Shown here: positions 14,681 through 30,281 of the stretch, piece by piece
Layout of the letters: every line of letters begins with the position of its first letter
Numbering within the stretch: position 1 is the stretch's first letter
Assembly (NCBI RefSeq): GCF_001280205.1
Contig: NZ_CP012573.1
Coordinates: 2,046,001 to 2,110,000, forward strand
Direction of reading: 5' to 3'
DNA length: 64,000 nucleotides
From: Clavibacter capsici
Lineage (GTDB): Bacteria > Actinomycetota > Actinomycetes > Actinomycetales > Microbacteriaceae
Program-made: the position numbers and the translations under genes
The notes under the pieces: generated by a model
Seen by the model: the letters and a program-made list of their open reading frames with translations, nothing else
Databases searched by the model: none
What the model was told of the DNA's origin: nothing

Positions 14681-15364
14681 ATGTTCGTCATCACCGCCGA
14701 CCAGAAGGCGAGCCGTCACGACGTCGATCGTGCCGGGACGGGGCGCGACGAGCTCGCCGCCCGCTACGACGGGCGCCTCGTGCTGCCCGTGGACCGCACG
14801 TCCGGCGACGAGGTCCAGGCCCTCGTCGACGATGCCGCCACCGCGCTCGACATGGTCCTCGTGCTCACCCGCGCCGGGCACTGGAGCGTCGGGCTCGGCA
14901 TCGGCGCCGTGCGCACCCCGCTCCCCCGGGCCACCCGCGAGGCGACCGGTCCCGCGTTCATCGCCGCGCGCGACGCCGTCACCGCGGCGAAGCGCAGCGG
15001 GACCCGGTTCGCGCTCGCGACGGATCCGCCGACGGGGCCGCCCGAGCACGCGGGGTCCCCCGGGCTGCCGGGCGCCCCGGAGGTCGAGGCGCTCGTCACC
15101 CTCCTGCTGCTCGCGCGGGATCGCCGCACCCCGCAGGGCTGGGACGTCGTCGACCGCATGGCCGACGGTGCGACCCAGCGGGAGGTCGCGGCCCAGCTGG
15201 GCATCACGCCGCAGGCGGTGAGCACGCGCCTGCGCACGAGCGGATGGCGCGCCGAGCGCGCCGCGGTCCCCGGGCTCACGGCGCTGCTGGCGCACCTCGA
15301 CGCCGAGGCGTCGGCGTCCGGCGACCCGACCCCGCACCCCTCACGGGCCGGAGGCCGGTCGTGA
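14681..15364 (+). CDS. SatD-like protein with C-terminal helix-turn-helix
   Basis: A 227-residue protein resembling the SatD family (function unknown; named after a Streptococcus mutans acid-tolerance operon). The start MFVITADQKASR is characteristic of the family, and the middle (DMVLVLTRAGHWSVGLGIGAV) is a probable alpha/beta sensor-like fold. A sigma-70 region 4-like HTH is visible near residues 165-195 (DGATQREVAAQLGITPQAVS). ATG at 14681 follows the purine-rich site GAGGGGGATCGC. The gene overlaps the next by 4 nt (GTGA) and stands divergent from tyrS in an otherwise minus-strand region. It probably regulates its own operon; target and signal are unknown. Confidence 0.75.
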   Translation: MFVITADQKASRHDVDRAGTGRDELAARYDGRLVLPVDRTSGDEVQALVDDAATALDMVLVLTRAGHWSVGLGIGAVRTPLPRATREATGPAFIAARDAVTAAKRSGTRFALATDPPTGPPEHAGSPGLPGAPEVEALVTLLLLARDRRTPQGWDVVDRMADGATQREVAAQLGITPQAVSTRLRTSGWRAERAAVPGLTALLAHLDAEASASGDPTPHPSRAGGRS

Positions 15365-15960
15365 TCCCCGTCGGCACGCCCGCCGAGGTCGCGGCGTCGG
15401 CGGTGCTGTGCGTCCTCGTCACCGCGTCGCTCGTGCTGGCGCTCCTCGCCGTGCGGTCTCCGCGCACCGGCCTCGTCGCCGCCTCGGCGGGCGCGCTGGC
15501 GGCCGCGCTCGTGCTGGGCCTGGCGCTCGCGGGGCCCGCCTCGCCGCTGGTCGTGGGCTACCTCGGGCTCGTGATGGTCGTGCTCGCCGTGCTCGGCGGC
15601 GGATCCGCGTCCACGGTCGTCCTCGCGCTCGCGACCCGCGGCTCCGTGCCGGCCGGCGCGTACGGCGGGATCCTCGTGCCGCCGCGCGGCCGGGAGGACG
15701 ACCCGTCCGCGATCCGCCGGCCGACCCGCGAGGTCCTGCGTGGAGGCGCGACCATCGGCATGCTCGAGCGGCTCGCCGTCGTGGCGGTGATCCTCGCCGG
15801 CTACCCGGAGGCCCTCGCCGTCGTGATCGCCATCAAGGGCGTCGGCCGCTTCAGCGAGCTGGGCGAGGCGGCGGAGGCCCGTGAGCGGTTCATCATCGGC
15901 ACCCTCGTGAGCTGGCTGTGGGCCGCGACGTGCGCGGCGGTCGTGCTCGTCGTCCGGTAG
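15361..15960 (+). CDS. Integral membrane protein paired with SatD-like gene
   Basis: A 199-residue protein starting with GTG at 15361 inside the satD-like stop codon (4-nt overlap), so translation is coupled. Hydrophobic segments are visible around residues 10-30, 37-57, 60-90, 130-155 and 175-198, suggesting about five membrane helices. The loop between (LVPPRGREDDPSAIRRPTREVLRGG) is polar and probably cytoplasmic. The stretch YPEALAVVIAIKGVGRFSELGE recurs in actinobacterial membrane partners of SatD-like genes as far as I recall. No transporter or enzyme motif was recognised; function unknown. Confidence 0.8.
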   Translation: MIPVGTPAEVAASAVLCVLVTASLVLALLAVRSPRTGLVAASAGALAAALVLGLALAGPASPLVVGYLGLVMVVLAVLGGGSASTVVLALATRGSVPAGAYGGILVPPRGREDDPSAIRRPTREVLRGGATIGMLERLAVVAVILAGYPEALAVVIAIKGVGRFSELGEAAEARERFIIGTLVSWLWAATCAAVVLVVR

Positions 15961-15980
15961 CGCCGGTCGACCCGCGTCGC

Positions 15981-16595
15981 TCAGCGGCGGACGCGGGGCA
16001 CGTGGGCGCGGTACGGCGAGACCGTCGGGTCGCCCGGCACCCAGAAGCGCCAGGGGAACAGCTCCCCGGATCCGCCCGGGCCGGACACGCCCACGCGCGG
16101 GCCGGCGGCCGGCAGCGCGAGCGGCGCATCCGGGAGCACGAGCTCGTAGGGCGCCGCGGCGAGCGACGCCCCGTCGTCGGAGAGCGGGATGCCGAGCGCC
16201 ACCGCGAGGCGAGCCGGGCCGCGGGCCAGGTCGCGGTCGCGCACGGCCGCGCCTCGGCGACCCCGCGCGAGCTCGGCCCCCTCCACGACCTCCCCCGCGC
16301 GCAGCAGGACGCCCGCGCTCGTGCCCTCGGGACCGCAGACGATGTTCGCGCACGTGTGCATGCCGTAGGTGAAGTACGCGTAGAGGTGCGCGGGGGGACC
16401 GAACATGGTCGCGTTGCGCGCGCGCCTCCCGCGGAAGGAGTGCGACCCGGGATCCTCGCCGACGCCGCGGTACGCCTCCACCTCGGTGAGGCGGATCGAG
16501 ACGCGACCGTCCTCGGAGTCGCGTGACAGGACCGCGCCGAGGAGCGCCGGAGCCACCTCGACCGCATCGCGCGCGAAGAAGCCGGGCTCGATCAC
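15981..16595 (-). CDS. mpg: 3-methyladenine DNA glycosylase, AAG/MPG family
   Basis: Excises alkylated purines in base-excision repair. The 204-residue product matches the AAG/MPG fold: [45 protein letters not shown] contains the catalytic Glu and Tyr/His pocket residues, followed by [19 protein letters not shown]. Length is typical for the bacterial form. Start GTG at 16595 lies 7 nt after the stop of the small membrane-protein gene. With argH and that gene it forms the 3' end of a long minus-strand run. A mycobacterial mpg gene sits likewise beside tyrS. Confidence 0.93.
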   Translation of the reverse strand: MIEPGFFARDAVEVAPALLGAVLSRDSEDGRVSIRLTEVEAYRGVGEDPGSHSFRGRRARNATMFGPPAHLYAYFTYGMHTCANIVCGPEGTSAGVLLRAGEVVEGAELARGRRGAAVRDRDLARGPARLAVALGIPLSDDGASLAAAPYELVLPDAPLALPAAGPRVGVSGPGGSGELFPWRFWVPGDPTVSPYRAHVPRVRR

Positions 16596-16602
16596 GCGGG
16601 GA

Positions 16603-19464
<2,862 letters not shown>

Positions 19465-19508
19465 GCCGTTCTCCGTTTCCGTTGCTGAGATGTCTGAGGT
19501 TGCAGGTG

Positions 19509-20471
<963 letters not shown>

Positions 20472-20496
20472 CTAGGGGACGTGCAGGGGCGGATCG

Positions 20497-20532
20497 GTCC
20501 GCCGGCACCCCCGCGCGGGGGTGCCGACGGAC
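20497..20532 (-). terminator. Strong hairpin between argD and argF
   Basis: A 10-bp perfect stem (CGGCACCCCC / GGGGGTGCCG, tetraloop GCGC) extends by 5 more bp beyond one mismatch. No U-tract follows. It lies 34 nt past the argD stop inside the arg cluster and may attenuate or process the transcript. Confidence 0.6.
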
Positions 20533-20565
20533 GGACGCGGCAAGCAGCCCCGAGCGTCCCGCGGA

Positions 20566-21783
20566 TCAGCGCAGGCGCTCGAGCGCGCGGCCGAACCGCT
20601 CGCGGAAGTCGCGCACCTCGGCGTCGCCCACGATGAGCGGCGGCGCGATGCGGAGGCTGCGGGCGTTCGGCGCGTTGATGATGAGGCCCTCGCCGAGCGC
20701 GGCGGCCGCGATGCGCCCGCCGTCGTCCTCGTGCAGGCCCACGCCGATGAGCAGGCCCCGACCGCGCACCTCGGCGATGCGCGGGGAGTCGAGGCCCGTG
20801 ATGGCGGCGCGGATCTCCTCGCCGCGGCGCGCGGCGTTCTCCACGAGCCCGGCGTCCTCGATCTCGGCGAGCACCGCGTTCCCCGCCGCGGTGGCGAGCG
20901 GGTTGCCGCCGAACGTGGATCCGTGCTGGCCCTTCTGCAGCAGGTCGGCCGCGGCGTCGAAGGCCACGAGCGCGCCGATGGGGACGCCGCCCGCGATGCC
21001 CTTGGCGATGGTGACCGCGTCGGGCCGCACGCCCTCGTGCTCGTACGCGAACCAGCGGCCCGTGCGGCCGACGCCGGTCTGGATCTCGTCGAGGATGAGC
21101 AGCGCGCCGTGCTCGCGCGTCAGCTCCCGGGCGCGGCGGAGGAACCCGGCGGGCAGGTCGACGACGCCGGCCTCGCCCTGGATCGGCTCGAGGATGACGG
21201 CCTGGACGGTGTCGTCGACGGCCGCCTCGAGCGCCTCGAGCGTCGGCGCGATGTGCTCGACGCCGCCGGGCAGCGGTAGGAACGGCGCCTGCAGCGCGGG
21301 CTGGCCGGTGAGCGCGAGCGCGCCCATGGTGCGTCCGTGGAACGAGCCCTGCAGCGTGATGACGCGCGTGCGATGCGCGGATCCGTTGCGGCGCGCGAGC
21401 TTGAACGCCGCCTCGTTCGCCTCGGCGCCCGAGTTGCCGAAGTAGACGCGGCCGGTGTCGCCCGCGCCCGTGATGCGACGGAGGCGCTCGGCGAGGGCGA
21501 TCTGCGGCGGCGTGGCGAAGTAGTTGGAGACGTGCGCGAGCGTGGAGACCTGCTCCGTGACGGCGCGGATGAGCACCGGGTGCGCGTGCCCGAGCGAGTT
21601 GACGGCGATGCCCGCCAGGAAGTCGAGGTACTCGCGGCCGGTCGAGTCCCACACGCGGCAGCCCTCCCCGCGGACGAGCATGGCGAGCGGGGGCGGCGAC
21701 GAGCGCATCATCGCGGCCTGGAAGCGGTCGGACCACTCGCTCTCGGTCTGCGTGGTCCGGCGCTCCGGCTGGGTCGTGGTCAT
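20566..21783 (-). CDS. argD: Acetylornithine aminotransferase
   Basis: PLP-dependent class III aminotransferase that forms N-acetylornithine. In this family it can also act as succinyl-DAP aminotransferase. The 405-residue product has the cofactor-site block [18 protein letters not shown], the Asp motif [14 protein letters not shown], and the Schiff-base Lys in [29 protein letters not shown] completes the phosphate cup. ATG at 21783 overlaps the argB stop (ATGA), so translation is coupled. Confidence 0.96.
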   Translation of the reverse strand: MTTTQPERRTTQTESEWSDRFQAAMMRSSPPPLAMLVRGEGCRVWDSTGREYLDFLAGIAVNSLGHAHPVLIRAVTEQVSTLAHVSNYFATPPQIALAERLRRITGAGDTGRVYFGNSGAEANEAAFKLARRNGSAHRTRVITLQGSFHGRTMGALALTGQPALQAPFLPLPGGVEHIAPTLEALEAAVDDTVQAVILEPIQGEAGVVDLPAGFLRRARELTREHGALLILDEIQTGVGRTGRWFAYEHEGVRPDAVTIAKGIAGGVPIGALVAFDAAADLLQKGQHGSTFGGNPLATAAGNAVLAEIEDAGLVENAARRGEEIRAAITGLDSPRIAEVRGRGLLIGVGLHEDDGGRIAAAALGEGLIINAPNARSLRIAPPLIVGDAEVRDFRERFGRALERLR

Positions 21784-22714
21784 GCGGGCACGACCTCCGT
21801 TCCGATTCCGTTCGTGGTGAAGATCTCGAGGAGCATCGAGTGCGGGATGCGGCCGTCGATGATCGCGGCCTTGGGCACTCCCCCGTCGACGGCCTCGAGG
21901 CACGCCGCCATCTTGGGGATCATGCCCGACTCGAGCGAGGGCAGCAGGGCGCGCAGCTCGTCGGCGCGGATGTCGGAGACGAGCGAGCCGCGGTCGGGCC
22001 AGTCCCGGTAGAGCCCGGCGACGTCCGTGAGGATCACGAGCTTCTCGGCCCCGAGCGCGACGGCGAGCGCGGCGGCCGCGGCGTCGGCGTTGACGTTGAG
22101 CGAGACGGACGGGTCGGACTCGTCAGGCGCGATGGAGGAGACCACCGGGATGCGGCCGGCGTCGAGCTGCGCGAGCACGGCCGTGGGATCCACCGCGACG
22201 ACGTCGCCCACCAGGCCGAGGTCGACCTCGACGCCGTCGACGACCGCGCCGCGCCGGCGGCCCGTGAACAGGCCCGCGTCCTCGCCCGAGACGGCGGCCG
22301 CGAGGGGCCCGTGCGCGTTGATGCCGCGCACGACGTCGCGGCTGACCTGCCCGGTGAGCACCATGCGCACGACCTCGAGCACCTCCGGGGTGGTGACGCG
22401 GTATCCCCCGCGGAACTCGCTCTCGATGCCGAGGCGCGTGAGCATGGCGCTGATCTGCGGTCCGCCTCCGTGCACGACGACGGGCCGGAGCCCGGCGTAG
22501 CGGAGGTACACGACGTCCTCCGCGAAGGTGCGCGTGAGCTCCTCGTCGACCATGGCGTTGCCGCCGAACTTCACGACCACGATGCGGTCGTGGAAGCGCT
22601 GCAGCCACGACAGCGACTCGATGAGCGTCGCCGCCTTCGACTCGGCCTGCGCCTGGTCCTCCTCGGCGGCCTCCTGCGTGATGGCGGTCACGTCCGTCCC
22701 GTCTGCGTCGGCCA

Positions 22715-22715
<1 letters not shown>
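21780..22715 (-). CDS. argB: Acetylglutamate kinase
   Basis: Second step of arginine synthesis and usually the arginine-feedback point. The 311-residue product has the amino-acid kinase motifs [10 protein letters not shown] and [13 protein letters not shown], and the C-terminal [16 protein letters not shown]. An N-terminal extension of about 40 residues before the kinase core (acidic, then a helix [15 protein letters not shown]) resembles the N-helix of arginine-sensitive hexameric enzymes, so feedback inhibition is likely. ATG at 22715 shares its A with the argJ stop (TGATG). Confidence 0.96.
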
Positions 22716-24918
<2,203 letters not shown>

Positions 24919-24975
24919 TCAAATCTAGTGCCGGTGCGGGGAGCGCTCCGGCGGGCGGCGGGCCGCCGCATGCAC

Positions 24976-25014
24976 GAGGGGCGGGTCCTCCCTGGGGAGG
25001 GCCCGCCCCCTCGG
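24976..25014 (-). terminator. Hairpin after pheT
   Basis: A long GC-rich inverted repeat (GAGGGGCGGG...CCTCCC / GGGAGG...CCCGCCCCCTC) lies between the pheT stop and the arg promoter. There is no clear U-tract. Confidence 0.55.
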
Positions 25015-25050
25015 ACGGCGCGGCGCGGCCCGGTCGGCCGTGTGGTCGGC

Positions 25051-27594
25051 CTACTCCCGGAGCGTCGCGCCGAAGCGCTCGCCGGCGAGCCGGACGGATC
25101 CGTCGCGCGCCGCGCTCGCCTCGGCCGCGGTGAGCGTGCGGTCGGGCGCGCGGAACCGGAGCGCGAAGGTGAGCGAGCGGGTGCCCGCCTCGACGCCGGG
25201 GCCGCGGTAGTCGTCCACGAGCCGTGCGGTCTCGAGCAGCTCGCCCGCGCCCTCGACGACCGTGCGGAGGAGCTCCCCCGCCGGGACCTCGAGCGGCACG
25301 ACGAGGCTGAGGTCCTGCGTGGCGACGGGCATCGACGTGAGCGTGCGGACCTCGACAGGGCCGCCGGCGAGCGCCACGAGCCGGTCCAGGTCGACCTCGG
25401 CGAGCGCGACGCGCTCCGGCAGGTCGAGCTCGGCGGCGAGCGCGGGCAGGAGCTCGCCGGCGAAGCCCACGATGACCGGGCCGTCGGGGGTCACCGCCTC
25501 GACCGCGGCCGTGCGCCCCGGGTGCATCGCGCCGTGGGTGCCCTGCTCGAAGCGGATCTCGACGCCCACCGCGTGCGCGAGCTGCCGCACCGCGTCGAGC
25601 GCGTCGACGAGGCCGGCCCGCTGCGCGGGGGTGCCGGGCTGCTTCGACACGGCGTCGCCGAGGATCAGCACGCCGACGTGGCGCGGCTGCGGCGGGATGC
25701 CCGCGTCGAGCGCCCTCAGCGTGTCGGCGTCGGGACGCACGGCACCGGGCGGCATCTGCGGCGACCCGTAGGCGACGCCCGCCGACGGCAGGAACACCGT
25801 GCCGGTCTCGAAGAGCGCGAGGTCCGTGGATCCGCGCGACAGGTTGCGGCGCGCGATGTCGACGAGACCCGGCAGCAGCGAGCGGCGGAGGTACGGGAAC
25901 GCGACGTCGAGCGGGTTCGCGAGCCGCACGGCGGGTGCGTCCTCGCGGTCGGCCGCCCCGAAGCGCGCGTTCTGCGCCTCGGACGCGAACGGCGAGCTCA
26001 TCACCTCGGTCAGCCCGGACGCGGCGAGCGCGATCGAGGCCTGGCGTCGGAGGCGCTGCGCGGCGGTGAGGCCGCGGCCGGGCGGCGCGACGGGCAGCAC
26101 GGCGGGGATGCGGTCGTAGCCGACGATGCGCGCCACCTCCTCGACCAGGTCGGCGCGGTGGCGGAGGTCGGGGCGCCAGGTGGGCGGCGTGACGACGAGG
26201 ACGCCGTCGCGCTCCTCGATGGCGCAGCCCACGTCGACGAGCGCGTGCCGCACCTCGTCCTCCGCGTAGTCGACGCCGACGAGGGACGCCGGGTAGCCGA
26301 GCGGCAGGTCGATGGACTCGCGCGGAGCGGTCGTGTCGAGGATCGAGCCGAGCCCCTCCGCGTGCCCGCCCGCCAGTTCCTCGAGGAGCTGCACGACGCG
26401 CGCGGCGGCGGCGGGCGCGACCTTCGGATCCACCCCGCGCTCGAAGCGCTTGGACGCCTCGCTCGGCAGCTTGTGCCGGCGGGCGGTGCGGGCGATGGAG
26501 ACGGGGTCGAAGCCGGCCGCCTCGATCAGCACGCGCGTGGTGCCCGCGCCGACCTCGGTGGCCTGGCCGCCCATGACGCCCGCGAGCCCGACGGGCCCGG
26601 AGTCGTCGGCGATGACGAGGTCCTCGACGTGGAGCGCGCGCTCGCGCCCGTCGAGGGTCACGAGCGTCTCGCCCTCAGCGGCGCGGCGGACGACGATGCC
26701 GCCCTGCAGCCGATCGAGGTCGTACGCGTGCAGCGGCTGGCCGAGCTCGAGCATAACGTAGTTGGTGACGTCGACGGCGAGCGAGATCGAGCGGACGCCC
26801 GCGAGCGTGAGCCGCGACACCATCCACGGCGGCGTGGGCCGGGACACGTCGAGGCCGGAGACCACGCGCGTCACGAACACGTCGGCGCCGACGCGGCCGC
26901 GGATCGGGGCGGCGTCGTCGACGCGCACCTCGACGCCCGCGACGGGCGCGTCGGCCGCGAGCAGCGCGAGCGCGTCGGCGGGGTCGGTGAACGCGGCGCC
27001 CGTGGCGTGCGCGTACTCCCGGGCGATGCCGCGGATCGAGAACGCGTAGCCGCGGTCGGGCGTGACGTTGACCTCCACCGCGCGGTCGTCGAGGTGCAGG
27101 AGGGCGAGCGCGTCCGTGCCGACCTCGGGGTCGAGGCCGAGCGACGAGAGGACGAGGATCCCGTCGTGCTCCTCCCCCAGGCCGAGCTCCCGGGACGACG
27201 CGATCATGCCGTCGGACACGTGCCCGTAGGTCTTCCGCGCGCTGATGGGGAACGGGCCGGGGAGCACCGCGCCCGGCAGGCTCACCACGACCTTGTCGCC
27301 GACGACGAAGTTGTGCGCGCCGCAGACGATGCCGCGGACGTCCTCGCCGCCGTCGGCCGCCGTCGCGCCCTCGGAGGCGACGCGGACGGAGCACCAGTTG
27401 ATGGTCTTGCCGTTGGTCTGGGGCTCGGGCGTCGCCTCGAGCACCTGCCCGACGACGACGGGGCCGGAGATCGAGAACGCGTGGACGTCCTCCTCCTCGA
27501 GGCCCACCTTCACGAGCGACGCGTGGACGTCCTCGGGGGTGACCCCCGCGGGGAGCTCGACGTGCTCGCCGAGCCAGCTGATCGGGATCCTCAC
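25051..27594 (-). CDS. pheT: Phenylalanyl-tRNA synthetase beta subunit
   Basis: Large subunit of the alpha2-beta2 PheRS. The 847-residue product shows an N-terminal OB-fold tRNA-binding domain (about 40-150, GQVLEATPEPQ...), the B3/B4 editing domain around 215-400 with KLPSEASKRFERGVDP, and B5 with LVEEVARIVGYDRIP. The C-terminal anticodon-binding domain ends in LRFRAPDRTLTAAEAS. Start GTG at 27594 is 2 nt beyond the pheS TAG stop, with VRIPISWLGEHVEL the canonical N-terminus. A hairpin follows the gene. Confidence 0.97.
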   Translation of the reverse strand: MRIPISWLGEHVELPAGVTPEDVHASLVKVGLEEEDVHAFSISGPVVVGQVLEATPEPQTNGKTINWCSVRVASEGATAADGGEDVRGIVCGAHNFVVGDKVVVSLPGAVLPGPFPISARKTYGHVSDGMIASSRELGLGEEHDGILVLSSLGLDPEVGTDALALLHLDDRAVEVNVTPDRGYAFSIRGIAREYAHATGAAFTDPADALALLAADAPVAGVEVRVDDAAPIRGRVGADVFVTRVVSGLDVSRPTPPWMVSRLTLAGVRSISLAVDVTNYVMLELGQPLHAYDLDRLQGGIVVRRAAEGETLVTLDGRERALHVEDLVIADDSGPVGLAGVMGGQATEVGAGTTRVLIEAAGFDPVSIARTARRHKLPSEASKRFERGVDPKVAPAAAARVVQLLEELAGGHAEGLGSILDTTAPRESIDLPLGYPASLVGVDYAEDEVRHALVDVGCAIEERDGVLVVTPPTWRPDLRHRADLVEEVARIVGYDRIPAVLPVAPPGRGLTAAQRLRRQASIALAASGLTEVMSSPFASEAQNARFGAADREDAPAVRLANPLDVAFPYLRRSLLPGLVDIARRNLSRGSTDLALFETGTVFLPSAGVAYGSPQMPPGAVRPDADTLRALDAGIPPQPRHVGVLILGDAVSKQPGTPAQRAGLVDALDAVRQLAHAVGVEIRFEQGTHGAMHPGRTAAVEAVTPDGPVIVGFAGELLPALAAELDLPERVALAEVDLDRLVALAGGPVEVRTLTSMPVATQDLSLVVPLEVPAGELLRTVVEGAGELLETARLVDDYRGPGVEAGTRSLTFALRFRAPDRTLTAAEASAARDGSVRLAGERFGATLRE

Positions 27595-27596
27595 GA

Positions 27597-28634
27597 CTAC
27601 ACCACCATCCCGAACTGCGCGCCGAATCGGATGTCGCCCTCGACGATGTCGCGCATGTCGGAGAGGTCGTTGCGGAACATGAGGGTGCGCTCGGTGCCCA
27701 TGCCGAACGCGAAGCCCTGGTACTCGTCGGGGTCGATGCCCGCGGAGCGCAGCACGTTCGGGTTCACCATGCCGCAGCCGCCCCACTCGATCCAGCGGGG
27801 TCCCCCCGCGGCGGCCGGGTGCCAGACGTCCATCTCGGCGCTCGGCTCGGTGAAGGGGAAGTAGTTGGGGCGCAGGCGGATGCGGGCATCCTCGCCGAAC
27901 ATCGAGCGCGCGAAGTGCTCGAGCGTGCCGCGGAGGTGCGCCATGGTGAGGCCGCGGTCGATCGCGATCCCCTCGACCTGGCGGAACGCGGGCGTGTGCG
28001 TCGCGTCGAGCTCGTCGCTGCGGAAGGTGCGGCCCTGGGCGATCGTGTACACCGGGAGCGCGTCGGCGAGCAGCGTGCGGATCTGCACGGGCGAGGTGTG
28101 CGTGCGGAGCACCAGGTGCGCGTCGGTCGGGTCCACGTAGAAGGAGTCCTGCATCGCGCGCGCCGGGTGGTCGGGCGGGAAGTTGAGCGCGTCGAAGTTG
28201 AACCACTCGCTCTCGAGCTCGGGACCCTCGTTCACCTGCCAGCCCATCCCGACGAAGATGTCGGCGATGCGCTCCTCGAGCATGGTGAGCGGGTGGCGGG
28301 CGCCGGCGCGCCAGCGGCTCGGCAGCGCGGTGACGTCGACGGCCTCGGCGACGAGGCGCTCGGCGGCCTCCTGCTCCTGGATCTCCGCCTCGCGCGCCTG
28401 GAACGCCTGCGTGACGCGGGCGCGCGACTGGCCGACGAGCTTGCCGGCGTCCTTGCGCTGTTCGGGCGGCAGCGAGCGGAGCGATCCGTTGAGCCGGGCG
28501 AGCGGCGACGCCTCGCCGATGTGGGCGGAGCGGGCCTCGGCGAGCGACGCGGAGTCGGTGGTCGCGGCGAGCGCGGCCATCGCCTGCTCCACGGCGGCGC
28601 CGACGGTCTCCTCGGAGATCTGGGGTTCGGACAT
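27597..28634 (-). CDS. pheS: Phenylalanyl-tRNA synthetase alpha subunit
   Basis: Catalytic subunit of PheRS (class II). The 345-residue product has the N-terminal coiled coil (~1-95), motif 2 with FRQVEGIAIDRGL, the Phe-binding HTSPVQIR and PFTEPSAEMDV, and motif 3 GFAFGMGTERTLM. ATG at 28634 has a TAGACT box 8 nt upstream and no Shine-Dalgarno, so leaderless transcription is likely. Position 294 in E. coli numbering corresponds to the A of GFAFG here. Confidence 0.97.
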   Translation of the reverse strand: MSEPQISEETVGAAVEQAMAALAATTDSASLAEARSAHIGEASPLARLNGSLRSLPPEQRKDAGKLVGQSRARVTQAFQAREAEIQEQEAAERLVAEAVDVTALPSRWRAGARHPLTMLEERIADIFVGMGWQVNEGPELESEWFNFDALNFPPDHPARAMQDSFYVDPTDAHLVLRTHTSPVQIRTLLADALPVYTIAQGRTFRSDELDATHTPAFRQVEGIAIDRGLTMAHLRGTLEHFARSMFGEDARIRLRPNYFPFTEPSAEMDVWHPAAAGGPRWIEWGGCGMVNPNVLRSAGIDPDEYQGFAFGMGTERTLMFRNDLSDMRDIVEGDIRFGAQFGMVV

Positions 28635-28695
28635 GAGGCCCGAGTCTACCGATCGGGGGTGGCGCTCCCGGCCCGCGACCGGCCCCGCGACGCGG

Positions 28696-29520
28696 CTACG
28701 CGCCCTGCGAGGTCCCGGCCGCGACGGTCTTCGCCGCACGCGGTCCGCGCTTCTTGGCGAGACGCCGCGCGATGGTCGACACCGTGAGGTTGAGCACGAG
28801 GTACATGCCGACCATCACCACGAAGATCGGCAGCGAGTTGGCGCGGCTCGTGGCCTCGAGGATCAGCTCCCCCTGCTTGGTGAGTCCGACGAGGCTGACG
28901 ATCGTGCCGAGCGCGGTGTCCTTGATGAGCACCACGAGCTGGGCGACGATGATCGGCAGCATCGTGCGGAACGCCTGCGGGAACTCCACGAGCAGCCGGT
29001 TCTGCAGCGGGCGCAGGCCGATGGCGAGACCCGCCTCGCGCTGGCCGCGCGGCAGGCCGAGGATGCCGGAGCGCAGCGCCTCGCCGATGATCGCGCCGTT
29101 GTAGAGCGCGAGCGCCGTGACGACCGACCAGTACGGCCCGATCGGGAAGATCAGGTAGATGAACAGCATCATCAGCAGCACGGGCATGCCGCGGAAGAAC
29201 TCGAGGACGACGGTGACCGCGTAGCGCACCACCCGGTGCTCGCTCATGCGCAGCAGCGCCAGCACCATGCCGAGCAGGATCGCGAGCACGGCGGCGACCG
29301 CGGCGGACTGCAGCACCACCCACAGGCCCTTGAGCAGGAGCCCCCACACGAGCGGGTCGTTCAGCACGAGCCAGCGCTCGGCGCTGAACTGGCCGGCGTC
29401 GGCGAGCTTCACGGCCGCGAACGCGAGAACCGCGACGACGATCACGCCGGTGACGACGGAGAGGACGCGGGAGCGACGGCGGGCCTTCGGGCCGGGGACG
29501 TCGTAGAGGACCTGGCTCAT
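28696..29520 (-). CDS. gluD: Glutamate-type amino-acid ABC transporter permease (GluD-like)
   Basis: Second membrane subunit of a polar amino-acid importer. The 274-residue product begins with a basic cytoplasmic tail and has a first membrane helix near 20-40 followed by the five-helix permease core. The EAA loop sits in the segment EALRSGILGLPRGQREAGLAIGL. The C-terminal tail is basic (RRLAKKRGPRAAK). ATG at 29520 overlaps the gluC stop (ATGA), giving one-to-one coupling with its partner. Naming follows the Corynebacterium gluABCD order; substrate is inferred. Confidence 0.88.
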   Translation of the reverse strand: MSQVLYDVPGPKARRRSRVLSVVTGVIVVAVLAFAAVKLADAGQFSAERWLVLNDPLVWGLLLKGLWVVLQSAAVAAVLAILLGMVLALLRMSEHRVVRYAVTVVLEFFRGMPVLLMMLFIYLIFPIGPYWSVVTALALYNGAIIGEALRSGILGLPRGQREAGLAIGLRPLQNRLLVEFPQAFRTMLPIIVAQLVVLIKDTALGTIVSLVGLTKQGELILEATSRANSLPIFVVMVGMYLVLNLTVSTIARRLAKKRGPRAAKTVAAGTSQGA

Positions 29521-30164
29521 CGGGAGACCGCCACTCGCTTCTCGAGGTGGTCCGCCAGCTGGCCGAGCGGGACCGTGATGATGAGGTAGAAGAACGCGAC
29601 GCCCACGAACACCCAGACGACCGCGTCGCCGTTCGCGTTCGCCACGTCGCGGCCCACGTTGAACAGCTCGTAGATGAAGTAGGCGCCCGCGATGGACGTG
29701 TTCTTGGTGAGCGCGATGATCACGTTGATCAGCGGCGGGATCACCGTGCGCAGGGCCTGCGGGAGGATCACGAAGCCGAGCGTCTGCGAGAACGTCAGCC
29801 CGATGCTGCGCGCCGCCTCGGCCTGGCCGACCGGCACGCTGTTGATGCCGGAGCGGATCGCCTCGGCGAAGAACGGCGCCGTGTAGAGCGTGAGCGCGAG
29901 CACCGCGGCCGTCATGAACGGCAGCGCGCCCGAGATCGACGTGATCACGACGCTGAAGAAGGTGAAGACGAGCAGCAGCGGGGTGTTCCGCAGCAGCTCG
30001 ACGTAGACGGTGGAGGTGGCGCGGAGGCTCGCGACGGGCGAGATCCTCATCGCGGCGATCACGATCCCCAGCGGGAGGGCGAACAGCACGGTGAGGCCGA
30101 GGAGGCGCAGCGTGCCGCCGAACCCCCGCAGGAACACGTCGAGATTGTCGAGGATCACGTCCAC
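29517..30164 (-). CDS. gluC: Glutamate-type amino-acid ABC transporter permease (GluC-like)
   Basis: First membrane subunit. With GTG at 30164 the protein is 215 residues and starts VDVILDNLDVFLRGFGGTLRL. This start has a textbook AGGAGG Shine-Dalgarno 6 nt upstream; a longer reading from 30188 would bury that site. About five membrane helices are visible. The EAA loop lies in EAIRSGINSVPVGQAEAARSIGL and is followed by ILPQALRTVIPPL. It lies 117 nt after gluB with a strong hairpin between, as expected where the binding protein must be made in excess. Confidence 0.9.
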   Translation of the reverse strand: MDVILDNLDVFLRGFGGTLRLLGLTVLFALPLGIVIAAMRISPVASLRATSTVYVELLRNTPLLLVFTFFSVVITSISGALPFMTAAVLALTLYTAPFFAEAIRSGINSVPVGQAEAARSIGLTFSQTLGFVILPQALRTVIPPLINVIIALTKNTSIAGAYFIYELFNVGRDVANANGDAVVWVFVGVAFFYLIITVPLGQLADHLEKRVAVSR

Positions 30165-30239
30165 GGCGCACCTCCTATCTGTCTGCACCGGCGCTGCCGG
30201 GCGATGGTCGGTTCCGGGCTCGGGTGCCCGGACGAGGGA

Positions 30240-30274
30240 GGGTCCCGCGTGCGCGACAGGCGCACGCGGGACCC
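30240..30274 (-). terminator. Perfect 15-bp hairpin between gluB and gluC
   Basis: GGGTCCCGCGTGCGC / GCGCACGCGGGACCC with a 5-nt loop starts 8 nt after the gluB stop and has no U-tract. In binding-protein transporter operons such hairpins stabilise the upstream message or lower permease expression. Confidence 0.75.
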
Positions 30275-30281
30275 GGTGGGA

